In this document: one piece after another, positions 28,514-38,064 of the stretch | How the letters are laid out: each line of letters begins with the position of its first letter | Position numbering within the stretch: position 1 is the stretch's first letter | From: Paraburkholderia monticola | GTDB lineage: Bacteria; Pseudomonadota; Gammaproteobacteria; Burkholderiales; Burkholderiaceae | Assembly: GCF_001580545.1 (NCBI RefSeq) | Contig: NZ_LRBG01000005.1 | Coordinates: 310,001-374,000, forward strand | DNA: 64,000 nucleotides | Direction of reading: 5' to 3' | Translations under genes and position numbers: made by a program | Notes under the pieces: model-generated | What the model saw: the letters and a program-made list of their open reading frames with translations, nothing else | The model's database searches: none | Told to the model about the DNA's origin: nothing

Positions 28514-29830
28514 TTACGCGGAAAACGCGCGGATCATGCCGGCCGCGACGGTGTGGTTCGTCGCTTCGTCGATCAGCACGAACGCGCCGGTGCCTTGATG
28601 CGAGTCGTACGCGTCGCACACGAGCGGCTTCTGCAACGTCAGCGCGACACGACCGATGTCGTTCATCGCCAGTTCCTTGCGATCGGTCGCCTGCGACAGC
28701 GTATGCACGTCGAGCACTTCCTTGATCGCGCCGATCTTCGCGAATACCGTGCTGGTGGTCTGCTTCAGCAGGTACTTGCGCTGCGTCGACAGCGGCGCGT
28801 CGTCGAACCAGCACAGGTCCGCCTCGAGCTTCTTCGCCGGCTCCGGCGCCGTTTCGCGCAGTACGAAGGTGTCGCCGCGCGACACGTCGACGTCTTCCGC
28901 GAGACGGATCGTCACGGTCTGACCGGCGAACGCGCGGTCAACCTGCGCGGTGCCGCCAACCACCGGCGCGATGATCTCGGCGACGGTCGCCTCGCGATTG
29001 GCCGGCAGCACGACGATCGTGTCGCCGAGCTTCACTTCGCCCGATTCGACGCGGCCCATGTAGCCGCGGAAATCGTCGGCCTGGCTGCCGTCCTGGCGCG
29101 CGACCCACTGCACCGGGAAGCGCAGCGCCTGGTTGCTCGCGGTTTCGACCGGCAGCGCTTCGAGCACGTCGAGCAGCGGCTGACCCGCGTACCACGGCAT
29201 GCGCTCGCTCGCGGTGACGATGTTGTCGCCCTTCAGCGCCGATACCGGCACGAAGCGCACATCTTCCAGACCGAGGTGACGCGCGAGCTCGACGTACGCG
29301 TCGCGAATCTCGTTGAAACGCGTTTCGCTGTAGTCGACGAGGTCCATCTTGTTGATCGCGACGATCGCATGCTGCAAACCGAGCAGCTTGACGATCGCGC
29401 TATGACGCTTGGTTTGCGGCAGCAGTTGCGCGACGCCGTTCTCGAACGTCACGCGCGTCGCGTCGACGAGGATGATCGCCGCATGCGCGGTCGAGGCGCC
29501 CGTCACCATGTTGCGCGTGTACTGCTCGTGGCCCGGCGTATCGGCAATGATGAATTTGCGCTTGGCCGTGGCGAAGTAGCGATAGGCGACGTCGATCGTG
29601 ATGCCCTGCTCGCGCTCGGCTTCGAGGCCGTCGGTCAGCAGCGACAGATCGATTTCGTCGCCGACGGTGCGCTTGTTCTTTGCGCGCGACAGCGCCGAGA
29701 GCTGGTCGGACAGCACTGCCTTGCTGTCGTACAGCAGGCGGCCGATCAGCGTGCTCTTGCCGTCGTCGACGCTGCCCGCAGTAATGAAACGCAGCACGCC
29801 GAGGTCTTCTGGTTGATGAATACCGCTCAT
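28514..29830 (-). CDS. cysN: Sulfate adenylyltransferase large subunit (GTPase)
   Basis: CysN is the GTPase subunit that drives sulfate adenylation with CysD. The 438-residue protein has the G1 motif GSVDDGKSTLIGRLLYD, the G3 DTPGHEQYTRNM, and NKMD. It stops before any APS kinase domain, so it is CysN rather than a CysNC fusion. ATG 29830 matches the family start. It follows cysD by 25 bases. Confidence 0.96.
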   Translation of the reverse strand: MSGIHQPEDLGVLRFITAGSVDDGKSTLIGRLLYDSKAVLSDQLSALSRAKNKRTVGDEIDLSLLTDGLEAEREQGITIDVAYRYFATAKRKFIIADTPGHEQYTRNMVTGASTAHAAIILVDATRVTFENGVAQLLPQTKRHSAIVKLLGLQHAIVAINKMDLVDYSETRFNEIRDAYVELARHLGLEDVRFVPVSALKGDNIVTASERMPWYAGQPLLDVLEALPVETASNQALRFPVQWVARQDGSQADDFRGYMGRVESGEVKLGDTIVVLPANREATVAEIIAPVVGGTAQVDRAFAGQTVTIRLAEDVDVSRGDTFVLRETAPEPAKKLEADLCWFDDAPLSTQRKYLLKQTTSTVFAKIGAIKEVLDVHTLSQATDRKELAMNDIGRVALTLQKPLVCDAYDSHQGTGAFVLIDEATNHTVAAGMIRAFSA

Positions 29831-29855
29831 GATTGCTTTGCCCTTGGTCGTGTGC

Positions 29856-30818
29856 TTAGAAATAACCCTGCTTCTTGCGCTGTTCCATCGCCGCTTCAGA
29901 GACCTGATCGTCCATTCGCGTCGCGCCGCGTTCCGTGATTTCGGTGACGGCCGTTTCGGCGATGATCTTCTCGATGTCGTCCGCGTCGCTTTCGACCGGG
30001 CACGTGCAGCTGATGTCGCCGACCGTGCGGAAACGCACGAGCGCCTGTTCGCTCGTCTCGCCTTCGCGCATCGGCGTGAGCGGCGTGACCGGCACGAGCA
30101 GGCCGTTGCGGCGCACGATCTCGCGCTGGTGCGCGTAGTAGATCGACGGCAGTTCGAGCCGTTCACGCGCGATGTACTGCCACACGTCGAGTTCGGTCCA
30201 GTTCGAGATCGGGAACACGCGCATGTGTTCGCCGTTGTGCAGACGCGCGTTGTAGATGCTCCACAGTTCCGGGCGCTGCGCCTTCGGGTCCCACTGGCCG
30301 AATTCGTCGCGGAACGAGAAGATGCGCTCTTTCGCGCGAGCCTTTTCTTCGTCGCGGCGCGCGCCGCCGATCATCGCGGTGTAGCCGTATTGCTCGATCG
30401 TCTCCAGCAGCGTGACCGCTTGAGCAGCGTTGCGCGAATCCGTTTCGCGACGCAGACGCACGGTGCCGCGCTTGATCGAGTCTTCGACGTGACCGACCAC
30501 GAGCTCAGCGCCGATCTCTTGCGCGCGACGATCGCGGAAGTCGATCACTTCGTCGTAGTTATGGCCGGTGTCGATATGCACGAGCGGGAACGGCAGCTGC
30601 GTCTTGCGGTTCGCGCCGAGGCCGAACGCCTTCAGAGCGAGCGCGAGCACCACGACGGAGTCCTTGCCGCCCGAAAACAGGAGCGCCGGCTTGCTGCATT
30701 CGGCGACCAGTTCGCGCAGGATGTGAATCGACTCGGCTTCGAGCCAATCGAGGTGATCCATCCGGTTGACCGTATTGGCAAGCGGAGCGTTGACAGCGGA
30801 ATCGAGCGTGGTGCTCAT
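29856..30818 (-). CDS. cysD: Sulfate adenylyltransferase small subunit
   Basis: CysD is the catalytic ATP sulfurylase subunit making adenosine 5'-phosphosulfate. The 320-residue protein shows the PP-loop LLFSGGKDSVV, HIDTGHNYDEVIDFRD, and the C-terminal RMDDQVSEAAMEQRKKQGYF typical of CysD. ATG 30818 matches the family. It lies 100 bases downstream of cysH in the same operon. Confidence 0.96.
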   Translation of the reverse strand: MSTTLDSAVNAPLANTVNRMDHLDWLEAESIHILRELVAECSKPALLFSGGKDSVVVLALALKAFGLGANRKTQLPFPLVHIDTGHNYDEVIDFRDRRAQEIGAELVVGHVEDSIKRGTVRLRRETDSRNAAQAVTLLETIEQYGYTAMIGGARRDEEKARAKERIFSFRDEFGQWDPKAQRPELWSIYNARLHNGEHMRVFPISNWTELDVWQYIARERLELPSIYYAHQREIVRRNGLLVPVTPLTPMREGETSEQALVRFRTVGDISCTCPVESDADDIEKIIAETAVTEITERGATRMDDQVSEAAMEQRKKQGYF

Positions 30819-30918
30819 AGCGGGTCCTTCGTTGATTCGCCCGGCGCGCGGTAGCGCGCGGGCGGAAGTATTCGGATCGTTTTCGGCGCCGGTGCGCCGC
30901 AAGCTCGGTGCGCGGCGC

Positions 30919-31665
30919 TCAGGCCGACGCATTTTCGTTGCGCTCGACCGCAATCGGGGTGATCGCCGTGATGTGCAAGCCGCATTCCTTCGTGTCGCGC
31001 GACTCCCACCACCAGCGCCCCGCCCGGCTGTCCTCGCCGGGGCGGATCGCACGCGTACAAGGCTCGCAGCCGATGCTCGGATAACCGCGCGCATGCAGCG
31101 GATTGACCGGCACGTCGAAGCGCTTAAGGTAATCCCAGACTTCGGCTTCGGTCCAGTCCGCGAGCGGGTTGAACTTGGCGATATTGCGCGCGCCGTCGTG
31201 CTCTTCCTCGTGCAGCTCGGTACGCGTGACCGACTGCTCGCGACGCTGTCCGGTCACCCAGGCGCTGACGTCCGCGAGCGCGCGATTGAGCGGCTCGACC
31301 TTGCGGATCTCGCAGCAGCGCTTGCGCAGCTCGACGCTTTCGTAGAACGCGTTCAGGCCGTGCTCGCCCACGTACTGCCCGACCGCGGCCGCCTGCGGAT
31401 GAAACTGCTCGATGTCATAGCCGTAGCGCTCTTTCACGCGATCGAGCATGCCGAGCGTTTCCGCGTGCAGACGGCCCGTATTCAGCGAAAAGATGCCGAT
31501 CTTCACGCCGCGCGACAGGATCGCGTGCGTGAGCAGCATGTCTTCGGCCGCGAGGCTGCTCGCGAGCTTCACGTTCGCGTGACGCGCAGCGATCGAATCG
31601 AGCAGCGCGTCGAGTCGCTCGACCTTCGCTGCAAGCTCCGGGCTCAACGCTTGAGCGGCGCTCAT
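30919..31665 (-). CDS. cysH: Adenylyl-sulfate (APS) reductase, Fe-S type
   Basis: A 248-residue assimilatory reductase producing sulfite. It has two cysteine pairs, KRCCEIRKVEPL and GCEPCTRAI, the CC...CxxC pattern of the 4Fe-4S APS reductases, and the catalytic C-terminal Cys in KECGLHIT. This favours APS rather than PAPS as substrate, consistent with absence of APS kinase in the operon. Its ATG overlaps the DUF934 stop (ATGA). Confidence 0.93.
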   Translation of the reverse strand: MSAAQALSPELAAKVERLDALLDSIAARHANVKLASSLAAEDMLLTHAILSRGVKIGIFSLNTGRLHAETLGMLDRVKERYGYDIEQFHPQAAAVGQYVGEHGLNAFYESVELRKRCCEIRKVEPLNRALADVSAWVTGQRREQSVTRTELHEEEHDGARNIAKFNPLADWTEAEVWDYLKRFDVPVNPLHARGYPSIGCEPCTRAIRPGEDSRAGRWWWESRDTKECGLHITAITPIAVERNENASA

Positions 31666-32204
31666 GCCGGGACCTTGTCGGCGCCAGCCTGGGCCGCGCG
31701 GCGGCGGAACAGCGGCGACGTGTCGACGGCGCCCTGGTACTGCACGCTGAAGTCGTCGAACGCTTTCAGTGCGTCGTTGAAGTCCTTGTCGGCGCGCAGC
31801 GCGTACGAGTCGAAGCCGCAGCGGAACATGAAGGTGATCTGATCGCGCAGCACGTCGCCGATCGCGCGGAGTTCGCCCTTGTAGCCATAGCGCTCGCGCA
31901 ACAGGCGGCCGATGCTGTAGCCGCGGCCATCGCGGAACACCGGGAAGTCCACGGCGATCAGTGCAAGCTTGTCGAAATCGCCGACGATGTCCGCCGGTTC
32001 GTTGTCCGGCGCGAGCCACACGCCGATTTCCGCGGCGCCGCGCGAGGCAACCAGCGCATCGCGTTCGACCTGCCACAGGGCGAACGGCACCAGCACCTTG
32101 CCGGCCGGCAGTTCGCTCACGAGAGGCAGCGTGCCGTCTTCGGCCGGGCGCACGAGGGTCCAGTCGTCGTCGACGATCGCGCGATTCTTGATGATAGAAG
32201 CCAT
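31662..32204 (-). CDS. DUF934 family protein
   Basis: A 180-residue cytoplasmic protein found in proteobacterial sulfate-assimilation operons between cysI and cysH. It shows GVWLAPDNEPADIV, the FRDGRGYSIGRLLRERYGYKGELRAIGDVLRDQ core (positions about 80-112) and MFRCGFDSYALR. Biochemical function is not established. Overlap with cysH and a 21-base gap to cysI indicate one transcript. Confidence 0.88.
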   Translation of the reverse strand: MASIIKNRAIVDDDWTLVRPAEDGTLPLVSELPAGKVLVPFALWQVERDALVASRGAAEIGVWLAPDNEPADIVGDFDKLALIAVDFPVFRDGRGYSIGRLLRERYGYKGELRAIGDVLRDQITFMFRCGFDSYALRADKDFNDALKAFDDFSVQYQGAVDTSPLFRRRAAQAGADKVPA

Positions 32205-32225
32205 CTGTTCAGTATCCTTTCGCGG

Positions 32226-33905
32226 TTACGCGTGAGCCGGTTGACGCGCGGCGTATACGCGCTCCTTGAACGGCGTGATGCCGATGCGGTTGTACGTGTC
32301 GATGAAACGCTCGCCTTCGTGGCGATTTTCCACGAACGTATCGATCACCTTCGTCATCACGTCCGGCATTTCCTCGGCCGAGAACGACGGGCCGATCACG
32401 CGGCCGAGGTGAGCACCGGTCGCGCCCGTGCCCTGCTCGCCGCCGAGCGTGACCTGGTACCACTCGGAACCGTCCTTGTCGACGCCCAGAATGCCGATGT
32501 TGCCGACGTGATGGTGACCGCACGCGTTGATGCAGCCCGAAATGTTCAGCGACATGTCGCCGAGGTCGTACACGTAGTCGAGATCGTTGAAGCGTTCCTG
32601 GATCGCGAGCGCGATCGGGATCGACTTCGCATTCGCGAGCGAGCAGAAGTCACCGCCCGGGCACGCGATGATGTCGGTCAACAAGCCGATGTTCGGCGTC
32701 GCGAAACCTTGCGACTTGGCCTTTTCCCACACCGCGAACAGGTCGCGCTTCTTGACGTCCGCGAGGATCAGGTTCTGTTCGTGCGACACGCGGATCTTGC
32801 CGAACGAGTATTCGTCGGCCCAGTCGGCGACCGCTTCCATCTGCGCGTCCGTTGCGTCGCCCGGGGCGATCGTGGTCGGCTTCAGCGACAGCGTGACCGA
32901 CGCGTAGCCCGCGACCTTGTGCGGACGCACGTTACGCTCGACCCAGCGCGCGAACGCACGGTTTTCCAGCAGATGGTTTTCGAACGATGCATCGGTGTCC
33001 GGCAGCTTTTCGTAAGCGGGCGGCGCGAAGTACTGCACGACGCGATCCACTTCCGCCTGGGTCAGCGTGGACGGACCGTCCTTCAGGTGCTGCCACTCTT
33101 CCTCGACCTGCGCGGAGAACTTCTCCGGCGAGAGCGCCTTCACCAGAATCTTGATCCGCGCCTTGTACATGTTGTCGCGGCGGCCGTAGCGGTTGTACAC
33201 GCGCAGCACGGCTTCGCAGTAGGTCAGCAGATGCTGCCACGGCAGATCGCGGCGGATGATCGCGCCGACGATCGGCGTGCGGCCCAGACCGCCACCGGCC
33301 AGAATGTCGGCCACGAGTTCGCCCTGCGCGTTCTTCTTCAGATACACGCCCATGTCGTGGATCTGCACGGCTGCGCGATCTTCCTTCGAGCCCGACACGG
33401 CGATCTTGAACTTGCGCGGCAGCCACGCGAATTCCGGGTGGAAGGTCGACCATTGGCGCAGAATTTCGGCCCACGGACGCGGATCGACGACTTCGTCGGG
33501 TGCGACGCCGGCGAATTGGTCCGCGGTGATGTTGCGAATGCAGTTGCCCGAGGTCTGAATGCCGTGCATCTGCACGGCGGCAAGCTTGCGCAGGATTTCC
33601 GGCGTCTCTTCGAGCTTGATCCAGTTGTACTGGATATTCGAGCGCGTCGAGAAATGGCCGTAGCCGCGGTCGTGTTCGCGCGCGATCTGCGCGAGCACGC
33701 GCATCTGGTCGCTGCGCAGGTTGCCGTAAGGAATCGCGATGCGGTGCATGTACGCGTGGCGCTGATAGTACAGGCCGTTCTGCAGACGCAGCGGACGGAA
33801 TTCCTCTTCGCTCAATTCGCCCGACAAGCGGCGGCGAACCTGATCGGCGTACTGCGCGACCCGTTCATCGACGATGGTCTGGTCGTACTGATCGTATTGG
33901 TACAT
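32226..33905 (-). CDS. cysI: Sulfite reductase hemoprotein (siroheme, 4Fe-4S)
   Basis: A 559-residue nitrite/sulfite reductase family protein reducing sulfite to sulfide. Features are TSGNCIRNIT, and the siroheme/cluster ligands in CPGGDFCSLANAKS and ISGCINACGHHHVGN. It starts MYQYDQYDQTIVDERVAQYADQVRRR in a region of good codon use. It is the first gene of the operon; no CysJ flavoprotein is nearby, so the electron donor is probably ferredoxin or another partner. Confidence 0.93.
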   Translation of the reverse strand: MYQYDQYDQTIVDERVAQYADQVRRRLSGELSEEEFRPLRLQNGLYYQRHAYMHRIAIPYGNLRSDQMRVLAQIAREHDRGYGHFSTRSNIQYNWIKLEETPEILRKLAAVQMHGIQTSGNCIRNITADQFAGVAPDEVVDPRPWAEILRQWSTFHPEFAWLPRKFKIAVSGSKEDRAAVQIHDMGVYLKKNAQGELVADILAGGGLGRTPIVGAIIRRDLPWQHLLTYCEAVLRVYNRYGRRDNMYKARIKILVKALSPEKFSAQVEEEWQHLKDGPSTLTQAEVDRVVQYFAPPAYEKLPDTDASFENHLLENRAFARWVERNVRPHKVAGYASVTLSLKPTTIAPGDATDAQMEAVADWADEYSFGKIRVSHEQNLILADVKKRDLFAVWEKAKSQGFATPNIGLLTDIIACPGGDFCSLANAKSIPIALAIQERFNDLDYVYDLGDMSLNISGCINACGHHHVGNIGILGVDKDGSEWYQVTLGGEQGTGATGAHLGRVIGPSFSAEEMPDVMTKVIDTFVENRHEGERFIDTYNRIGITPFKERVYAARQPAHA

Positions 33906-34132
33906 TCGGGGACCCCAATTTTTCGAAACTTGCGTGACTCACGGCGGTCCGGTTTCCGCCGCGGCTCGAATATCCGTGTTTGTCAGCTGTCGCAAGCAAG
34001 CGTTTAGACCCATCGCTCATTTGCTTATAACAAATACAGATATCCATATTGAAAAAGATGGACAGATCGTAATAAACTCGCCTTATATTTCAAACGACTA
34101 AAAAATTCTTTTTATATGCGGCGAGGTTATAT
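33906..34132. promoter_or_regulatory. AT-rich divergent control region, cysI / cysB
   Basis: This gap is much more AT-rich than its surroundings (TTTGCTTATAACAAATACAG, ATATCCATATTG, TTCTTTTTATATGCGG). Gene order and base composition suggest promoters and CysB-type binding sites for both directions. No exact CysB site is claimed, because the consensus is weak. Confidence 0.6.
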
Positions 34133-35074
34133 ATGAACCTGCACCAATTCCGCTTCGTCCGCGAGGCTGTGCGGCAGAACTTCAACCTCACCGAAGCCGC
34201 CAAAGCGCTGTTTACAAGCCAGCCAGGCGTCTCGAAGGCGATCATCGAGCTCGAGGACGAGCTCGGCGTCGAGATCTTCACCCGCCACGGCAAGCGCGTG
34301 CGCTCGCTGACCGAGCCGGGCCGCATCATATTGCAATCGATCGAAAAAATCCTGCAGGAAGTGGAAAGCCTGAAGCGGGTCGGTAAGGACTACGCGGCGC
34401 AGGACCAGGGCAACCTGACGATCGCCGCCACCCACACCCAGGCGCGCTACTCGCTGCCCGCGGCGATCGCCGAGTTCAAGCGGCGCTTCCCCAAGGTCCA
34501 CCTTTCGATTCTGCAAGGTAGTCCGACCCAGGTCGCCGAAATGGTGCTGCATGACCAGGCCGATCTCGCGATCGCGACCGAGGCGATCTCCAACTATAAG
34601 GATCTGGTGTCGCTGCCCTGCTTCCAGTGGCACCACGTCGCGGTCATGCAGCCGGACCATCCGCTGCTCGAGCGCAAGCTGCTGTCGATCGACGACCTGA
34701 CCCAATACCCGCTGATCACCTACGACAACGCGTTCGCCGGCCGCACCAAGATCAACGAGGCGTTCCGCCTGCGCGGCCTGCATCCGGACATCGTGCTCGA
34801 GGCGATCGACGCCGACGTGATCAAGACCTACGTCGAGCTGGGCCTCGGCGTCGGCATCATGGCCGACATCGCGTTCAACGCCGAGCGCGACCGCCATTTA
34901 CGCGCGATGCCGGTCGGCCATCTGTTCGGCAGCAACGTGACGCGCGTCGCGCTGAAACAGGGCGCGTACCTGCGCAGCTACGTGTACACGCTGGTTGAGC
35001 TGCTATCGCCGAGCCTGAACCGCAAACTGATCGAGCAGGCACTGAAAGGTGAACACGAAACCTACGAACTTTGA
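34133..35074 (+). CDS. cysB: CysB-family LysR regulator
   Basis: A 313-residue LysR regulator of the CysB/Cbl group, which controls sulfur assimilation genes and responds to O-acetylserine/N-acetylserine or sulfate. The N-terminal HTH (MNLHQFRFVREAVRQNFNLTEAAKALFTSQPGVSKAIIELEDE, residues 1-43) and effector motifs LTIAATHTQARYSLP and LITYDNAFAGRTKINEAF are typical. It is divergent from cysI with a 227-base AT-rich gap that should hold the shared control region. Confidence 0.93.
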   Translation: MNLHQFRFVREAVRQNFNLTEAAKALFTSQPGVSKAIIELEDELGVEIFTRHGKRVRSLTEPGRIILQSIEKILQEVESLKRVGKDYAAQDQGNLTIAATHTQARYSLPAAIAEFKRRFPKVHLSILQGSPTQVAEMVLHDQADLAIATEAISNYKDLVSLPCFQWHHVAVMQPDHPLLERKLLSIDDLTQYPLITYDNAFAGRTKINEAFRLRGLHPDIVLEAIDADVIKTYVELGLGVGIMADIAFNAERDRHLRAMPVGHLFGSNVTRVALKQGAYLRSYVYTLVELLSPSLNRKLIEQALKGEHETYEL

Positions 35075-35112
35075 ACCGCTTCTGAATTGCTTCCCGCTAC
35101 GGAGACCCCTTG

Positions 35113-36288
35113 ATGAAGTCGCATAACAATAAGGTCGGCCACACGCTAGGCCGCCTCGCGGCCGCCGCCGGCGCGCTGCTCGTCGCCGGCGCCGCGCACG
35201 CCGACCTCAAGGTCGGCATCGATCTGTCGAACACCGGGCCCGCCGCCGTGATCGGCATCACGAGCAAGAACGCGATGCTGATGTGGCCGCAGACGATCGC
35301 CGGCCAGAAAGCCGACTACATCTTCCTCGACGACGCGTCCGATCCCGGCAACGCCGTGCGCAACATCCGCAAGCTGATCAACGAGGACCACGTCGACGTG
35401 ATCGTCGGCCCGAACATCACGCCGGCCGCCATGGCCGCGCTCGATCCGGTCGCCGAAAGCCAGACGCCGATGATCACGCTGATCGGCTCGGCGAGCGTCG
35501 TCGAACCGCAGGAAGGCAAGAAGATCTGGGCCTACAAGATGGCGCAGACCGATAGCGCGATGGCCGACGTGATGACGCGCTACATGTCGAACCACAACGT
35601 GAAGACGGTCGGCTTCATCGGTTTCGCGGACGGCTACGGCGAAAGCTGGCTCAACGAGTTCAGCAAGTTCGCGGCGCTGCGCCATATTCAGCTCGTCGCG
35701 ACCGAGCGCTACAACCGCACCGACGCGAGCGTGACCGGCCAGATCCTCAAGCTGATGGCCGCGAAACCCGACGCGATCCTGATCGCCGGCGCGGGCACGC
35801 CGACGGTCCTGCCGCAGCGCACGCTGATCGAGCGCGGCTACAAGGGAGCGATCTATCAGACGCATGGCATCGCGACGCCGGAGTTCATCAAGCTCGGCGG
35901 CAAAGACGTGGAAGGCACGCTGTTCCCGACCCAGCCGGTCGTCGTCGCGCGCACGCTGCCGGCCGATCATCCGTCGAAGAAGGCCGCGCTCGCGTTCGTC
36001 GATGCGTACGAGGCCAAGTACGGCCCCGGCAGCGTCACGCAGTTCGCGGGCGATGCGGCCGGCGTCTATCCGCGCCTGCAGGACGCCGTTGCACGTGCGC
36101 TGAAGACGGCGCAGCCGGGCACGCCGGCGTTTCGCGTCGCGTTGCGCGACGAACTCGAGCACGCGCATGAGCTGGTGGTGCCGAACGGGGTCGTCAATAC
36201 GAGCCCGAAGGATCACGTCGGCCTCGATCAGCGAGCGAGCGTGATGGGCATCATCAAGGATGGCAAGTTCGTCTATCTGAGCCAGTAA
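35113..36288 (+). CDS. Periplasmic binding protein, branched-chain amino acid (Liv) type
   Basis: A 391-residue exported binding protein of the type I Leu/Ile/Val family. The signal peptide ends at VAGAAHA and the mature part begins DLKVGIDLSNTGPAAVIGI. Motifs include DDASDPGNAVRNIRKLI, IVGPNITPAAMAALDPVAE and GYGESWLNEFSKFAA. No permease or ATPase gene is adjacent, so it must work with a transporter elsewhere. Its position after cysB hints at a sulfur-related or aromatic substrate, but that is weak. Confidence 0.85.
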   Translation: MKSHNNKVGHTLGRLAAAAGALLVAGAAHADLKVGIDLSNTGPAAVIGITSKNAMLMWPQTIAGQKADYIFLDDASDPGNAVRNIRKLINEDHVDVIVGPNITPAAMAALDPVAESQTPMITLIGSASVVEPQEGKKIWAYKMAQTDSAMADVMTRYMSNHNVKTVGFIGFADGYGESWLNEFSKFAALRHIQLVATERYNRTDASVTGQILKLMAAKPDAILIAGAGTPTVLPQRTLIERGYKGAIYQTHGIATPEFIKLGGKDVEGTLFPTQPVVVARTLPADHPSKKAALAFVDAYEAKYGPGSVTQFAGDAAGVYPRLQDAVARALKTAQPGTPAFRVALRDELEHAHELVVPNGVVNTSPKDHVGLDQRASVMGIIKDGKFVYLSQ

Positions 36289-36492
36289 GGCGGGCATCGG
36301 AGCGTCGCTGAGGCGCTCCTGACGGCGGCTTCGCGGATCGAAGCCGCCGCTCGTCGAGCAGGCGCACCCTCCGCTCATATCCGCTTCCGTCCGCCTTTCG
36401 GTAGAACTTCTCTCACGGCAGCGCGGCGCGCTCGACCACGCCGCGCCGGCGAGCGCCTACACTGCAGTGGTCCGCCTGACCGTGGAGGGATG

Positions 36493-36903
36493 ATGACCAC
36501 CGCTTCGATTGCAGAGAACGCCGGCACAGGCATCGTCACCGTTGCCAGCGGCCATTCTGGCGACGCGACCGCCGAGCGTCTTCAAACCTTGATTCTCGAG
36601 CGAGGGCTGACGCTTTTCGCGCGCATCGATTTCAGCGGCGACGCCGAGCGCGCCGGACTGGCGATGCCGTTCAGCCGACTCCTGATCTTCGGCAATCCCA
36701 AAGCCGGCACGCCGCTGATGCAACTCGCGCCGACCGCCGCGCTCGATCTGCCTCTCAAGGTGCTGGTCTGGGAGGACGCGAACGGCCGCGCATGGCTTTC
36801 GTTCAACTCGACCGACTATCTTCGCGAGCGGCACGGTCTGCCGGACGATCTGATGAAACCGGTGAGCGGCGTGGCCGCGCTCGTGGATGCGGCCGCACGG
36901 TAG
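36493..36903 (+). CDS. DUF302 domain protein
   Basis: A small single-domain DUF302 protein (about 136 residues) with LQTLILERGLTLFARIDFSGDAERAGL, LLIFGNPKAGTPLMQ, and PLKVLVWEDANGRAWLSFNS. GGAGG lies four bases before ATG 36493 and only one before ATG 36490, so the second is preferred. DUF302 proteins are widely distributed and of unknown function. No operon partner is evident. Confidence 0.85.
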   Translation: MTTASIAENAGTGIVTVASGHSGDATAERLQTLILERGLTLFARIDFSGDAERAGLAMPFSRLLIFGNPKAGTPLMQLAPTAALDLPLKVLVWEDANGRAWLSFNSTDYLRERHGLPDDLMKPVSGVAALVDAAAR

Positions 36904-36978
36904 CGCGTCGAACGAAGCAGAGCACCGACAGCCCGCTTCGACTGATTCAATTGACGTCAGCAGCACGAGGAGACCGCC

Positions 36979-37975
36979 ATGTCCATGCACGCTCTGGTGC
37001 TCAGCCAATCCAACGGCCCACTCGAATTCACGACACTGCCCCGCCCGGAACCCGCTGCCGGGCAGGTCCTCGTGCGCATCGCCGCGAGTGGCCTCAATCC
37101 GCTCGACATCAAGATCCGCGCAGGCCAGGCCGGGCACGCGCAGCATCCGCTGCCGCTCGTGCTCGGTATCGACCTCGCGGGCACCGTGGTGGAACTCGGC
37201 GATGGCGTCAGCGGCTTCGCGATCGGCGACAAGGTCTATGGCATGACCGGCGGGGTCGGCGGCATTCAGGGCTCGCTCGCGCAGTACGCGGCGGTCGATG
37301 CCGCTCTGCTCGCCCATGTCCCGTCCAATCTGTCGATGCGCGAGGCGGCCGCGTTGCCGCTCGCGTTCGTCACGTCGTATGCGGGTATCGTCGATCGCGC
37401 GCAGCTGCGAGGCGGGACCAAGGTGCTGGTCCAGGGAGGCGCGGGCGGCGTCGGTCACACCGCCGTGCAACTGGCGCGCGCTCGGCGCCGACGTGTATGC
37501 AACCGCGAGCGCACATCATGCCGAACTGGTGCGCCGGCTCGGCGCGACGCCGATCGACTACCGCGCGCGGACGGTCGAACAGTATGTAATGGAGTTGACC
37601 GCCGGAGAAGGCTTCGATCTGGTCGTCGATACGGTAGGCGGTGCTTCGCTCGATGCGTCGTTTGCGGCGGTCCGGCACTTTGGGCATGTGGTCAGCGCGC
37701 TTGGCTGGGGAACGCATGCGCTTGCACCGCTTTCGTTTCGTGAAGCCAGCTATTCAGGCATCTTCACGCTGTATCCGTTGCTGACGGGTCGGAATCGCGC
37801 GCATCTTGGCGAGATGATGCGCGAAGCGACGCGGCTCGTGGAGAGCGGCGCGCTCGCGCCCGTGGTCGATCGGACGCGGTTCGATCTACACAGCGCGGAC
37901 GAGGCTTACAAGCTCGTCGCCAGCGGGACGGCACAGGTGAAGGTCGTGGTCGACGTGGACACCGGGCAACACTGA
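36979..37975 (+). pseudogene. Zinc-type alcohol dehydrogenase / quinone oxidoreductase, frameshifted
   Basis: A medium-chain dehydrogenase (quinone oxidoreductase group) of about 330 residues split by one frameshift near 37482. The first frame gives MSMHALVLSQSNGPLEFTTL through VLVQGGAGGVGHTAVQLAR, the nucleotide-binding Rossmann start. The next frame continues ALGADVYATASAHHAELVRR to the end VKVVVDVDTGQH. The break lies in a GC dinucleotide run (GCGCGCGC), consistent with loss of two bases; restoring them gives QLARALGAD. Either it is a real pseudogene or a sequencing error at a GC run. Confidence 0.82.
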
Positions 37976-38064
37976 CCCGCGCTGGAACACCGTCGAAATC
38001 TTTGTCGTCACCCGACTCAGGTATGCTGGGCGCTTTTGTAACCGCTTCCGTTCAAGGGGAGACC

